Position numbers and translations under genes: made by a program. Shown here piece after piece: positions 1 through 26,639 of a stretch of DNA of 64,000 bases; position 1 is the stretch's first letter, and every line of letters begins with the position of its first letter. Location of the stretch: assembly GCF_021018895.1 (NCBI RefSeq), contig NC_079369.1:9297194-9361193 (forward strand), read 5' to 3'. The notes below the pieces were generated by a model. That model had not been told where the DNA came from. It ran no database searches and saw only the letters and a list, made by a program, of their open reading frames with translations. This stretch comes from Seriola aureovittata (taxonomy: Eukaryota > Chordata > Actinopteri > Carangiformes > Carangidae).

Positions 1-119
1 CTCGTGTTTGTGCATTAACAATGGAGCTACAGCCTGAGGCAATTAACATAGCTTAGCATTCAGACTTGAAGTAGGGGGCAAACAGCTAGACAAAAATCTA
101 AATGTAAAAACAAGCTGTG

Positions 120-385
120 GTTTTGATTGTTGATTGTTTGATTTGATCGATCGTGGAGGTGGATTTTGATACCTTTTGTTAACTGTGGACAGAGCCAGGC
201 TAGCTGTTCCCCCGTTTGTAGTCTTTATGCTAAACTAAGCTAAGCTAACCAGCTGCTGGCGCTAGCTTCACATTAACGTACAGACATTGAGAGTGGTATC
301 AGTCTTCTCAGTTCTCAGCAAGAAAGCAAAAAAAAAAAAAAAAAAAAAAAACATATTTCCCAAAAATATTGAACTACTCCTTTAA
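120..385 (+). repeat. Interspersed repeat with CTAAGCTAAGCTAAC core (copy 1)
   Basis: Shares with 38340-38510 the string TCTTTATGCTAA followed by AGCTAAGCTAAC, then a degenerate 80-base extension (GAGxxGTATC, AAGAAAGCAA). It ends in A-rich sequence. A family of this kind is common in spiny-rayed fish genomes; class not determined. Confidence 0.6.
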
Positions 386-1224
386 CACCACATTAACACT
401 TAGGACACATGCTTAGGAAGGTTCCAGGCAGCCACTTTCTGACACATTTGATCAAAAATTGATACTAATTAAAGTGAAAATGATGTGATTGAAGTATTGA
501 GTTCAGTTTTAATGTACAGTCGATTTAACTGTAAAACCCGGCTGATAGTCACCTACCATTACATTAAGGTCAGTATTAAAACAGGACTAGATGACTAGAT
601 GAGTAAAGCATCAACACTCTGTTGATACTAGGTTGTGTATTTACTTTAGGATCTCCAAATAAGGTGAAACCAAAGATTCTCTCCTTGTTTTCTCTGCTCC
701 ATAAATAGGTCATTATGGTCAGAACCAGCCAAACATGTCCAACCTTGGCACTTCAGATTTTTACTCATGGATACCTCAGCCTTATAACACAGGGTCTCAG
801 TTGTCCTATTGATGAACAGTCTGCCAACTGACAACACCACTGTCCTGGCCAAGGTGGCCAAAAAAAAGAAATGTACAGTAAGAATTAAGTAAGAAAAAAG
901 TATGATTTTTTTCTTTCTAAACTTCGTCACAAACTGAATGTGAAAATAAATGTCTGCCTGTTCAATGCGTCTGGGTGTCTTTCACGGCATCTTTCTCACC
1001 CACCCAAATCATTTTAGTAAAACCCCTTGTACTGGGACAGCACAAAAATGATTTTAAAGCTACTGCTACACAGAGAGAGATAAAGAGCGTGGTGGTCGCT
1101 GTGTTTCTGGTTCCCCGGGAGAACTCATTAAAAGGGGATTTTGGTTCCTCACTGCTGACCCTCCCTCCACTACGAAAGCAGCTGTAGTCGGTTTAACAAT
1201 ACTATTGCTGGCCTCAGCAACAAC

Positions 1225-1278
<54 letters not shown>
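1225..1278. repeat. (CA)n microsatellite
   Basis: Perfect CA dinucleotide array of about 54 bases, preceded by CAACAACAA. Confidence 0.97.
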
Positions 1279-1815
1279 ACAGAACAGTATATCCCACTGC
1301 AGTAGTGTCAACCTCCCAGTATTCATCGATTCTGACACTTCACCAGATCAATAAAACTGGTGCTGCCTCACATTATAATGTGGGATCAGCAAAATGCAGT
1401 TTCATTCATTGCCATTACTTTATTTAGGAAATGATTGATCTGTTTTCTACTCAATGACTTCAGTCACTTGTCCAGAGTAACAAAACACTGAAACATACTA
1501 GATGTTTGATGGTGCCGGTGAGACACGGCTGGTTGGTTTTAGATCCCGAAACACTTCAATCCTCCAAACCTTTGTTGTTGAAAAAGTGATTTCACAACCG
1601 GGTTTATTACCCCTTGCGAGCCATGTTTTCTGACAAAGTGCATTGAAACCAGATGCAGCACCAGCGCAGAGTTTGGGGAGAGGCAAGGGTAGATGTGAGG
1701 GGGATGATTCTCATTGGCTGCAGACTAAAGAGATCTAACCATCAGAACAAGCAGAGCCTGATCTGCATCTGTCATGCATTATGAGAAGGAGTGCAAAAGG
1801 TGCTCTGGCTTACAT

Positions 1816-1920
<105 letters not shown>

Positions 1921-2659
1921 TTGAGAGTTCAGAAACATCACAGCCATACAGAGACAGAGGGTCTAAGGCAGAGGAGTGGTGGTTATGTTAAGACAGAATC
2001 TCACATCTCTTATGTAGTTGATTTCAGGAATGGAAACAGTCTTGTGCTGTTAAAGAGCACAGTGGGTTGAAAAATTAATGTAAACACATAATGGAAAATA
2101 ACAAGACTGATGACTGACTCTTAACCACTATTACAAATAGTGATATGTTGGGTTTACTTGGATCATTTGAGGTTAGATTTGTGCCTCCATGCTGAGAGAG
2201 GGAAATGGTTACAAAGTGCTTCTTAAGCCTCTCTGCATTCAGTTTGATGCAAATCAATCATTAAATAAAAAGCCCTCGGGTAAAAACAAAAAACTGTATG
2301 CAAACCTAAACATTTTTGGTCCATGTGGCAAATATGTGGAGTAAAATGTTTAAATTCACAGATAGAGTTAGAAATGTCTAAAATCTTTAATTACAGCTCC
2401 CCCATCTGGTCATTGAAAATAAATTACATGAGGGCATTACTTGTTGTATTGTTTAGTTTAATTTTCACTGTCACTGTTGTTGTTGTTATTTCATTTTTTT
2501 TATATTTGAAATGCATATGTAAATGACAAGGATTTAGCACTTTAGTTTTAAAAAATAATTCTGGTGATGGTTGATATTTTTCTTGTCTTTCTATATCTTT
2601 CTAGTTGTCAACAACTATTGAAAAGTGTTACCTATGTATCCAAATCTTTATATCATACT

Positions 2660-3135
2660 CCTCTGTGCTACAGAGCTCCATTGCTATCCAAAAACTACTA
2701 AAAACACATCAATGAGCCGCACTGTTGCAGTGGGTCACGTGTTCCTTCATTAAGATGAACACAAAGTTTATTTTGAGTCAGTCCCACATACATCCCATAT
2801 CCTGCTGCCATAAATAGTAATATTAATCCACTGCTGAAACTAGTCCCCAACAAAAGCGCTATTTATTCTTGTTTGAATAATGGTTTAGCAGCTGTTTTAG
2901 CAAATTACTGAGCCCTATTTAAAAATTAAAAAAATATATTTGTGAGCTGCATTCAAATGGGCCACACATAGACATGGTAGGGAAGTTAGAAAGTAATGAG
3001 GGACAGACCTTCACATTAATGGTTTTGGTCTTTTCATGACATTTGTTGATAATAAAGAAAATATAGAATATAGCCAGTCTCATCCTTACAACCAAACATA
3101 AACCACAATTAAAAGAATGTAACGCCATGAAGCCG
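2660..3135 (-). repeat. Interspersed repeat, inverted partner of 30035-30485
   Basis: Reverse-complement segments match 30035-30485: AAAGACCAAAAC, a CTAACTTxCxxACTTCCC block, the GTTGGGGACTA block, TGACTCAAAATAAACTT and an AATGAAGGAACACGTGACCC-like block. The orders agree, so these are two copies of one element in opposite orientation. Class not determined. Confidence 0.65.
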
Positions 3136-4982
3136 TGTCTTTACATACAAATATGTTAACTGTCATGCGTGTGCTTCACATTTGCACTGTAGGGATTGTT
3201 CATGCTTAAGTCACTGAAATCTCTTGTGCCTGGATGAATAAATAATAATAATTCTGTTTCAGTTTAGCATCATAAGTCAAAGTCACGTTTCCTTCAAACA
3301 CCGTCATGTCACCAGTTCTCTCTGTTCCGCAAGCAGGTGGTGAGAGGGGTATGACTGAGGTGAAGGAATGTGTTTTACCAGTGTTTCTTCAAAATTATAT
3401 GTTTTCCTTATTTTTCCCTTCAAAGGGGACAAACCTTAGTTGTGATCTAAAACTGACTAACGCCACCCTTAGCTTCCTGAATGGTTGATGCTTGAGGCTT
3501 CACACAACTATTCTCACTGCTTGAGGTCACACAAATACCCACATGAGCACACAGATGGATGTATATACAGTAGACAGTCAATGCATTTTAGACATCCACA
3601 TAATTTGTATTGTAGGCAACACTGGCTTGCCCCCCCACCCCCACTGCTGTCCCTCAATTTAGCTGGACTTTTTCTGTTGTTTCAACACTCAGAGAGTCAA
3701 TCTGTCAAGTTGGTGGAGGTTTGCCAGCTGCCCACTAAACACAGGCCTGATAGTCTTTTCACAGCCCCGTGGAGCCTGGCTTCCCCTCGCCACTTCAGCC
3801 TGCATGTCACTGCCATAAAGAGCAAACATCCATCACCAAGTCCGAAAGAAACGTTGTTAATTTCAAGTTCTGCGGCTGCTGCATCTCTATATATGAGGTG
3901 GAGCCTCAGAGCCCAGCCTGCAAACAGCTGTCTTATACCTAATAGTGAATTTCAGCATATAAAAGAGCCCTCTGTTTAAAGAAGCCCTTCAGTAGGGGTA
4001 AGGGAGCATAAATACTATCATTTCCCATTGAGCCCTTTAATTACGTAGCTAAAATTGCCATCAAAGTCACATTATCCAAATGGGAAAACCATGACAGAGA
4101 TGCAGGTTTTCAACCAGCTTTTGAAATTTGGAGGATATGGTTGGGTACAGTGGTGGTTAGTCAGACCAAATCTTATTATAGCTTTAACGTATAGGTGGTT
4201 ACTAAGTTCAACTGAAAGCACTCTGCAAGCAGCTTCTTGGTTCTACAGCCCTTCCACCAGAATTCATCAAACCTCTAACAGAATCGTCCCACCTAACAAA
4301 CACACAGACAGGGTAATTATGCATGAGTCTGTCAAGTGTCTTCAGTTTTATTTTTTTTCAAATTTCTGAAATAACGTCTGAATATTTATTTGTCGCAGCC
4401 AGAACTTTATTCTTCAGCACAGTCCACTCTCTGTTCAATCTTGCAATGCGGTTCTGTCCTGAGGCAAGTTTTGGTTATTAAATATTCATGGCGCTGAGGG
4501 CAGTGACATAATTTAAAAGGACATTTATAAACAATTAAAGTGCTGCAAAAAAAAAAAAAAAGGTTGCAGTGCTCTGAATTCAACCACCTTTTCCCCCACC
4601 CTGCTGTGTGCCCTTGCTCACTCAACCATCACAGATGCCCTGACACTGAAATGGGCTGTGAGATGTTTTGGCAGTGAACCAAGCTCTACAGCACCATATA
4701 TCACAGGATATATTTTACACTCTTAACAGGATGCAGAGGTTAGCGCAACCAATAATCTATAAAGGTCGACTGGCTTTAACCTCCAATAAAAAACATATGA
4801 CGTGAAAAAAGGTTTGGAGATATTAATATCATAATTTGGTGCCATCATGACTCAGAGGGTCTTTTATACTGTATCAGGATGGTGCATTTAGAAAATGAGC
4901 ACTTGTTTATGTGTTTTGCAGACAAGCACTCAGCAGAATCTGACTCTGTTGTCAGCAGCATAGTATAAGGATTGTAGAAAAG

Positions 4983-4984
<2 letters not shown>

Positions 4985-5036
<52 letters not shown>
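4985..5036. repeat. (CA)n microsatellite
   Basis: Uninterrupted CA array of about 52 bases in the presumed last tmem59l intron. Confidence 0.97.
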
Positions 5037-5040
<4 letters not shown>

Positions 5041-5360
5041 TATCAAATGTGTAGGATGAACTTAAGAGCAGGAAGAGGAATCTAATAGCTACAAGTTTAG
5101 CATTGCCGATATGTTTCTGCACTGCATTTCCCCGAGGCCAGAGAGAGAATGAACTTCTGATACTACTGCCAGAAAACACAAAACCACATTACATCCATCA
5201 AATTTAAAAAAGCTACGATGAGGAACTATGTTTTGGTTTAACCACATATCTTCAAACATTAAACCTAGAAAACACAGAGTAAAGACAAATACTTTTTGCC
5301 AAACAAAAAAACAAAATCGCTGCTCAAATGCAAAGCCTGCCTGTCCAGGACACACATTTA

Positions 5361-8370
<3,010 letters not shown>

Positions 8371-8560
8371 CTCAAACCCTGGAGAGAGGAGGAGCGGAGA
8401 GTCCCTTTGTGGCGGTGCTGCTGCTGCTGCTGCGGATGCTGCTGCTGCTGCCTCCTGAGCCTGGGTCCTGTCTGCTCCGCTGGTCTGCTCCTGCTCGTGG
8501 CGTCACGCGCATCATCATCATCATCATCATCATCACGCACACGCTGCCCCCCCACCCCCC
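8371..8560 (-). other. Putative tmem59l 5' leader with trinucleotide repeats and an overlapping upstream ORF
   Basis: This GC-rich stretch lies immediately upstream of the tmem59l start. Read on the minus strand it holds a (GAT)n run (about 8510-8535) and two interrupted (CAG)n runs (about 8420-8452). An ATG at 8555 opens a reading frame that runs past the tmem59l ATG and stops at 8202 in a different frame. The transcription start is not known, so whether these lie in the mRNA is inference. Confidence 0.45.
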
Positions 8561-8763
8561 TTCATCACACACACACAAACCTGCAGAGCAACCTTCACTG
8601 CAGTGCATAATGTAGCAATGGTGACATTCATAAAAATGTAGCAGATAGTGGATAAGAGCCAAGCTGTGGCTGGCAGATGTCCTGCACAGAGCAGATGGGT
8701 CATGCGTCCACAATCAATGTCACAATTATCAGGTCAATGCAAAGAGCTGAGGAGCCAAAAACT

Positions 8764-8764
<1 letters not shown>

Positions 8765-8858
<94 letters not shown>
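8765..8858. repeat. (TG)n microsatellite
   Basis: Uninterrupted TG array of about 94 bases in the tmem59l-crlf1 intergenic region. Confidence 0.97.
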
Positions 8859-8860
<2 letters not shown>

Positions 8861-9154
8861 AACGCAGAGCCAATGGTACATTACTTCAGTGTAAAAAAGA
8901 CTGGCTGCATTTTGTCATTGTGTCTGTTGTTTATGATGCACTGCCTAAGTCATAGAGAAGAATAAGAATAACTAGAAAATTCCAGGGAAATTTTGAGTGC
9001 CAGGGGGGCTACTGCCGGGATGAGTACATGATTTATTTCCAGTGTTCAAAAGTCACCCTGATCATATTCTGGTTTTGAGAAATGTCTTGATATAAAAGAC
9101 TGATATAAAACAATGTCACATCCATCCATCATGTATTATGTGGGAAATATCTCA

Positions 9155-9575
9155 TATTCTGTGTTGTTTTTTTAAACAAAACTAGAGGCAACATGTCTTC
9201 AAACTGGCATTTAAAGGGTTAAAATCCTGAAAACTAATAAACATTTGGTAGGTTTGAGCAGAACTGAAGTGGTTTAAGAGATGTATGCAAAAAAAAGCAG
9301 AAAAAAATATTTATATATGATGATTTTATAGCATTTTCTTTGTGTGTCCTTTTTTGGACGCGAGGAACCCCAGAGGGTACAAAATGTGTTACCAGTGTAT
9401 AATAGACCTGTAACAGTAACTGACATTAGATTTTAAAATATGTCAAAAAAGACACTTTCTTGCAGAAATCCATACCTTGAGCTGTAACACAGCCAAAATG
9501 ATCAGCAAATCAAAAAAGAAAAGTGAAGAAAATGTCCAAAAAAGGACAGAGGGACCCCTGAGGGTTAATAAATCC
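9155..9575. repeat. Probable short interspersed repeat
   Basis: A block that includes two related GAGGGxxCCC-type stretches, at 9352-9381 and 9538-9568, ending in CTGAGGGTTAA. It resembles a small non-autonomous element. No second full copy occurs in the window, so confidence is modest. Confidence 0.35.
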
Positions 9576-9939
9576 CATGAACCGCTATTTAAATTACCAC
9601 TATTATGTTTTTTTCTGTGCTAAATTTAACATTACTGGGGAGGAGAGCAACGCGACTAGAAGAGACAGCGAGAGAGGGCTAGTAGCTTCTCCTCTCCTCT
9701 GTCTCAGCGGAGACCGTCACAACTTCATTCACTCTTTTAACAAAACAAACAAAAAAAGCAACAAAGGAAGCAGTAAATGGACTTACATATTTAAGACCTA
9801 ACTAAATGTAATTTAAGACCTAACATGCGGCTAATGTAAAGCTAGCGGAGCTTGGAGAGTTGGTTATCTGGTTGCTAGGCGCACGCACGCACGCACGCAC
9901 ACAGATCAGGAGCTCCCGTTGCCATGGCAATGTGAAAAT

Positions 9940-10625
9940 CTGCCCAGAATTTGGCTTCTACATGCTTTCAAACAACTGTAAATTATGAGAAAACCGTGAC
10001 TTCTTTTCAAAAACCGAAAAGACCTTGACAGACACTGAAGCCAGAAGTTTCTTACAGTCTCTATTTTATTCAGATATTCCTTAAAATGAGTGAGTAAGCT
10101 CAGTGCGAAGACAGAGTGAGATTCTTTTGAAAAAAAAAGACGATTACATTAGGTGTCAATGAGAGTGAGACAGGTATTGCTGCCGGACTCATGCTCATAG
10201 TTTGAAAAGTTTATATGTTATGTAAAAACAGTTCCTGTCTTTTTGAGAGAGCAGAAGTTTTCCTCCGTTTTATAGTTTGAATCACATTTCTACGTGCAGG
10301 TATGAGAGAGCTGGGTGACTCAGAAAAAAGGTGAAATTTTGTAGAAAAAAGGTGGGTTTCTAAAGAAAATTCCAATGCATTCCTAATGCATTATTTATAC
10401 CCAGTTTTTTGGGAATAACTTTGGGAAAAATTGGAATTTTAACACCAAAAGTCATAGCACCTCTTTGGGGATCAAGACGCACGTTTTGATGTATATATTA
10501 CCGGGGTTTTCTCAAAGCTGCGGGATGAGTTACGCGCCAAAATTTGGCGGAAGAATAATAAACCCGAAGGAGAATATTAATAGATGCCTCGGAGCTGAGC
10601 ACCCGTGGCCCTAATCATTACTGTT
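9940..10625. repeat. Probable interspersed repeat block
   Basis: Low-complexity-free sequence with features of dispersed fish repeats, including CGCGCCAAAATTTGGCG-like palindromic sequence at about 10532-10549 followed by GAAGAATAATAAA. No coding potential. Class not determined. Confidence 0.35.
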
Positions 10626-11618
10626 ATCGCTGTATTTTAACACCACCAGATGTAAACATTGCAAGTGTAATACGATGTGCCACTGCTATGTTTGATATGA
10701 ATAAAGCATGAGATGTACTTACAGTGGAAGAAGAGCCCGGTCTTCAGTCTGTCAGTCAACCTCACTTTGTTAAACAACCTCTGTAATAATTAAGAAGTAA
10801 AAGTATTATCAGTAGGCTAATGGTACTTACGTATAGAAGATAAACGCACAGAATGGTCGCTTTCAAAATTATGATTATGATTATTATTATGATTATTATA
10901 TGAGTGGAACTTCACGTAATCAGCAAGTTAATTTTGTAGCTGGCTGAGGTGCATGGCGCTAACTAATTTAGATACTGCTGGACAAATTTTTAAAAGTTAT
11001 TCATGTATTTAAAAAAAAAATGTAAATCGTTTATGTTTCATCGTGTATTTATTTGTGTACAATAAAATGGAAAATACTCCTGCACTTTAATATGAAATTA
11101 TTTCATAATTTAATCTGCCTATCCTCATTTAGTTGTCATATAATTTACATCATCTTTGTTCGACTGCCTGAACCAGCTCACCTGAAGCAGCCAACCACTG
11201 GCTCTAAGTGATGAAACCACGAAAAGCACAGAAAGCGTGCGATGTTGTGATGTTTTGTGTTGGATGCGTTTGAGTGTATGTCTGGGTGGGGACAAATTGA
11301 GGAGCACTATAATGACTTGTGAGTGTGTGGGAAAACAGAGGAGGAGAGGGAGGAGCAAACAGTGTGAACCTGAGTTTTACTGCTGCAGCAGCAGAGTCTC
11401 TCTGCAGTTAAATAGGAAGCAAACCTCGTGCTTCCCTCCAACTGCCTCCAGTTAGTTTGGTCTTCCACTGAGTTTCACTGAAGAGTCACATTTGATCTGA
11501 GAACAGCCGCCGGAGAGTGAAGCCGCGCAGTCCCGTCCCCTCCTCCTCCTCCTCAAGTCTCTTTTTCACGTCTTTGGAAAAGTCGGCAGAGAGGAGGGAA
11601 AACAGCAGAGAAAGAGCC

Positions 11619-22628
<11,010 letters not shown>

Positions 22629-23640
22629 CACCACTGCTCAGCACCACTGTGGTGTTTAATTCAAGAACAGCATCAAGGAACACTGACAGATAACTGGCTC
22701 CGAGTGTCCCAGCTGTGCGAGAGGTCCAACGGCCCGGCCGAGGGACACTGCAGTGTTTGGTCATCAGCCTTGAGTTTAAAGGGCCCGGCTGGAAGACAAC
22801 TGAAGTGAGACAATGCAGCCTTTTTCTGCCATTTCCGCTCGCCAAATCTGTCTTTGCACAAACTCTTACATTTAGGCCCGCAGTAACTGCACTTTTATCC
22901 TATATATATAAATACTTATAGTTCATATATGTTTTATTAACTTAATGTAATGTAAGATAAGCAAGTCTTAAATGCTACTTTGAAGTCAAATTGTAATAAA
23001 GCATTACTCAAGAAAAAATATTATGTATTTCAGTGACGGTAACATGAGGGGAATAAGTACCAAGTATGGGTATCTATGTTTGCAGGTCAAGAAATGTTTT
23101 TTGTAAAACAGTAGTTAACAAACAGTATTATAGTTTTCCAATTCTCCAAACAAATCTGAATGTGAAATTTACATTGTTATGAGGGCTTTAGCCGTTATGA
23201 CAGTGTATCAATATCTCCACGTGTCACTGTTGGTCAGTCTGTTAGCTATCAGTTCAGTGAGAACTAAATGGATTTGTAAAGTCACAAATGAGCTACTTGA
23301 AGCCAGTAATCAAACATTAAAAAAAAATGTGTTTTGTACCATTAGTGTAGTTAAATTTAGATATTTCTAGACTGTAGAATTAGTGATCAGTTATGAATCC
23401 CCAATAAACTAAGGCCCCACTATCTGTAAAGTGTACATACTGTTGTGTATCTGAGCAGACGTTGTGATACAATATATTTTTATAACTGTATATTTAAGGA
23501 ATGTGGATTTTGTCTAAGTTATATACTTTACTTGTGGTAATTAAGTCTGAAAAGTACTGTGTATGAAATCTGTATAAACCAACAGTAAAGAACAGAAAAT
23601 ATCTGGGAAAGTGTTTTTATCATTAAAAATATAATGTATC
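22629..23640 (+). other. crlf1 3' UTR and downstream AT-rich sequence
   Basis: AT-rich non-coding sequence after the crlf1 stop. AATAAA hexamers occur at 22995, 23403 and, further on, 23832. Which one is used cannot be decided from sequence. No other gene was seen before the rex1bd stop at 23992. Confidence 0.5.
22995..23000 (+). terminator. Candidate crlf1 polyadenylation signal
   Basis: An AATAAA hexamer 367 bases after the crlf1 stop codon, in AT-rich sequence. It is the first canonical signal downstream of the stop; later hexamers at 23403 and 23832 are alternatives. Confidence 0.45.
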
Positions 23641-23991
23641 TATTAAACAAAGATGTATGAGCTTTTAAGTATTATTTAACTTCTTCAGTATTTACATATT
23701 TCATCAATTTCATTACAAGAAAGGCATTTTTTCTTTTTTTTTTTGCTGAGGCATGCATTAACACTAACACACACACATACACACACTCATACACACATAC
23801 ACAGCCAGAATGTGAAAAGCCTCCTGGGAGGAATAAAACTGCAGCAGTGAGCAGGGTGGGGCCAGAGGGGGGGATCAATAAGTGCAGCTGAGGAGTCCAA
23901 GATGGAAAGTTGCAGCAGGGCCGAGTTGACCCGTCAGCCCTGCTGTCTGGTGATGTGAGGGGGCGGCTGCAGGCCCCCAGGGAGTCACCTG

Positions 23992-26480
23992 TCAATCACA
24001 CTCCTCTGAGTCGTACTTAAAGTCCTGCATGATCTCACTCAGAGCCTCTTTGTTCTTGATGATTCTGGACAAGGGAAGAACAAAGACACCACAGTGTTTA
24101 ATTAGTGTTTTGTGTACATCCATGACTATTTATTTTCCAATAAAATTAAATAAAAGTGGTAACAAAGGATAAACTGTTAAATTGGAGAGACACAGGAAGC
24201 AAGTGAGCCCCTGAGCAGTTCCACAGCTGACAGCAGGTTGAAAACGAGTGACTGAATGGGTCAGCGGGGAGCTAACGCAGTAAACACAGGGGTGGTATGA
24301 GCTGCTCTTACTCCTGCTTGATCTCCTGAATCTTTTCTTGACAGCCTTCGTCCTCCGGGTGATCCTGGGCCCGCTGCCTGGCCAGCTGCAGCTTGGCTGT
24401 CTGTTGAGAAAGCACATCAGATAAGATTTATGCAAACCATTCATCAGCAGAGGATGGAGCAGAGACAGAGGATGAACTCTGAGATAATAGAAGCTTTATA
24501 GCATTACTGGCAGAAACGAAGTTGAGTTAATATTATAAAGGAGTGTAAAAGTTTATACAAAAGTGCTACACATCAACGCTGAACACCAGATGTATGAGAT
24601 GTGGACTGTTCAAGAATGTGGGGAACCACCGAAGTGGTTAACATTTTAACACCAAACTGTCTGTCCGGCCATAATGAGCGTCACAGAAAGACAGCTTTCG
24701 TGCAGGTTTCATGTCACAGACTTGAAACAGAACCACTGGAAAAACACTGCAGCATCATTGACTGATTTAACTGAACTCAAATGGTGTTTACTGCCCAGAC
24801 GGCACATAAAGACATAGAAATTTCCGATCAGAAGCATAATGCACAGTTGTCCTCCATTGGTGGTGTATACTTAAAACCTCTATGTCTGATTGAGCTGCTG
24901 GCATAATAACAACAACTGAATGCTTCAGGATGGAGATCAGTTATGAAATGTTTTGCATAAGAATTCTGCCCCCATGTGGTGAACCAGGGGAACTGTATCA
25001 AACTACTACTTAGAAAACATTAATTTAAAATAAACATGGAACATCATTAGTTATGGCAGGTAAAGAGGATGTTTGAGACAAATCAGTAAATGGAGGCCTT
25101 AGATAACTTTGTAAATGGTTACATTTACATTTAATAATACAGTGAAAAGAATTTAGAACTAAATTTACAAATGAAAAAATACAAATTAATTCAATGAATT
25201 CTTCAATACACAGCCTCTTATTGTTTATTTGTTTAAAACAGTTGGATATGTCTGCTGATTATGTCACCTTTACACCTTCACTTCCGGTATATAGGACAAA
25301 CAGTCTGCAGCAGGTAACATATTAAGTCCACCATACCACAACAAAGGTAATGTAGTGTTAAATTAAAGCAATACTATACTTATTATACATTTTCCTTATT
25401 TTGTGCACTGCTGTCTCCTATTCTCTGGTCAGCTTCTGAACCTGATATAAAAACAAACCACACAAAGAGAGTTTCCTACCAGTTCAAGTTTCTGCTTCTC
25501 TTTGCTCTGCAGCTTTTCAATGTGCTCAGAGAGGTCTGGCCTTTCAAACTCATGGTGCAGCCTCCCCTTGATCTCGAGCACTTCCTTGGAGATGCCGCAG
25601 AAGGCCTGTGTTATCTCATGGACCAGCTGTCTGTAGTGGTCGAAGTCATACTGAGGCCCTGTCCTCAAGTAGGCCTCATGTCCTCTGGAAGGCAGTCATC
25701 AGCCAAAGAATAACATCAAAAACAAGAGAAGAAATCTATGAGGCATACAATTCAGATTCCTCTATTTATGTGCTTCTGACTGAAGAGAAATGATCCCAAG
25801 AGATACGAGGAAATATGATCGAGAAAGTGTGTGTGCATCCTTGTACACAGTAAATTAGCAGCATGCAAGTTACCATTACTGGATTCAAACTTACTCTTCA
25901 AAGAGCTGATACGTCTCTACTCGCTCAGACTGAAGATGATAAAACCTCTGGATTAGGGCTTTAAAGTCTGTAGGGACCTATACAGAAGAAATCACATTAA
26001 AGAACATAATCACAAGGGATAATTTATTTTTAATATGAGTGGAATACTAATCCATCAGACTTCTTGTCATGTAAAAATATAAAACATTTTCTGGTTACAG
26101 CTTTACATATATGTTTCTGTATATTATCATTAATTCAATATTTTGATTTTTTAGCTTTTAGTAAGAGCATTTTTTAAGATATCTCTCAACTCTCATGATT
26201 GGTGTTTTTGCGACCTAAACTGCACAAAACATAACTGGTTCTGATTAGAGTTTGTCAAGGGGAAATAAACATGACTAACATGACTTATTTTCTTTACAAT
26301 AAGAGGCCAACAGTAACAAATACACAACTATTCCTGGTATCATCAGCAGCCAAGTTACCATGAGCTTAGCCTAGCTTAGCTTAGTTTAGCTTTTAGTTTG
26401 GTTTAGCACATTTAAAGTGTCAGTTCTCAGCCTCTGATACATTCAGTTATATGCTGAATAAAAAGTCAAACACTTACCAT
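23992..26480 (-). CDS. rex1bd: Required for excision 1-B domain protein (REX1BD), complete
   Basis: Five coding exons on the minus strand: 26480-26478 (ATG only), 25977-25895, 25684-25480, 24400-24312 and 24064-23992. They total 453 nt, 150 aa plus TGA; human REX1BD (C19orf60) is 176 aa with a longer N-terminus. Conserved blocks are IQRFYHLQSERVETYQLFEEGHEAYL, split between exons 2 and 3, then GPQYDFDHYRQLVHEITQAF, and a charged helical C-terminus ending SEIMQDFKYDSEECD. The Rex1 domain is named after an alga gene linked to DNA repair; the vertebrate role is poorly known. The start is the ATG that abuts a gtaagt donor; an in-frame TAA at 26513-26511 lies just upstream, and exon 2 has no ATG. 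The small protein is predicted helical. It is convergent with crlf1 and head-to-head with fam78b. Confidence 0.92.
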
Positions 26481-26592
26481 GATAACCTGTCGGAAAATAC
26501 TGCGGTTGAGTTAACAGAGTCTATAAAAGTAACATCTTTATATTTTTCATGTGCGAACGTTGCTTTCCCCTCTGTGAATCAGCAGTCCGCCC

Positions 26593-26609
26593 ACCCGGAA
26601 ATGACGCAA
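26593..26609. promoter_or_regulatory. ETS-like and CRE-like motif cluster upstream of rex1bd
   Basis: The sequence ACCCGGAAATGACGCAA lies 113 bases upstream of the rex1bd ATG. It joins a CCGGAA ETS core to a TGACGCAA half-CRE. Such clusters are typical of TATA-less housekeeping promoters; function here is inferred. Confidence 0.35.
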
Positions 26610-26639
26610 GAGCACGGCGCATGTGAGTGGATTTCAAAA

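Larger units (their letters stand above)
8561..11618. other. Intergenic region between divergent tmem59l and crlf1
   Basis: No coding exon was recognised. It contains a long (TG)n array, two repeat-like blocks (listed separately), a short (GCAC)n run at about 9881-9900, and A/T-rich single-copy sequence. The last 150 bases before 11619 are purine/C-rich and CpG-containing and probably form the crlf1 5' UTR and promoter. No TATA box was convincing. Confidence 0.5.

Noticed and set aside
646..930. 94-codon minus-strand ORF with a hydrophobic start
   Set aside because: No similarity to the missing TMEM59L tail or to any family recognised, no splice signals in the right phase, composition like surrounding intron.
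1066..1338. Reading frames made of Val-Cys or His-Thr repeats at this and other CA/TG arrays (e.g. 8648-8965, 14025-14464, 21628-21927, 29066-29583, 31812-32212)
   Set aside because: They are translations of dinucleotide microsatellites, open only because the repeat lacks stops; no conserved flanks.
23755..23815. Short degenerate (CA)n run downstream of crlf1
   Set aside because: Too short and interrupted to list as a distinct array.
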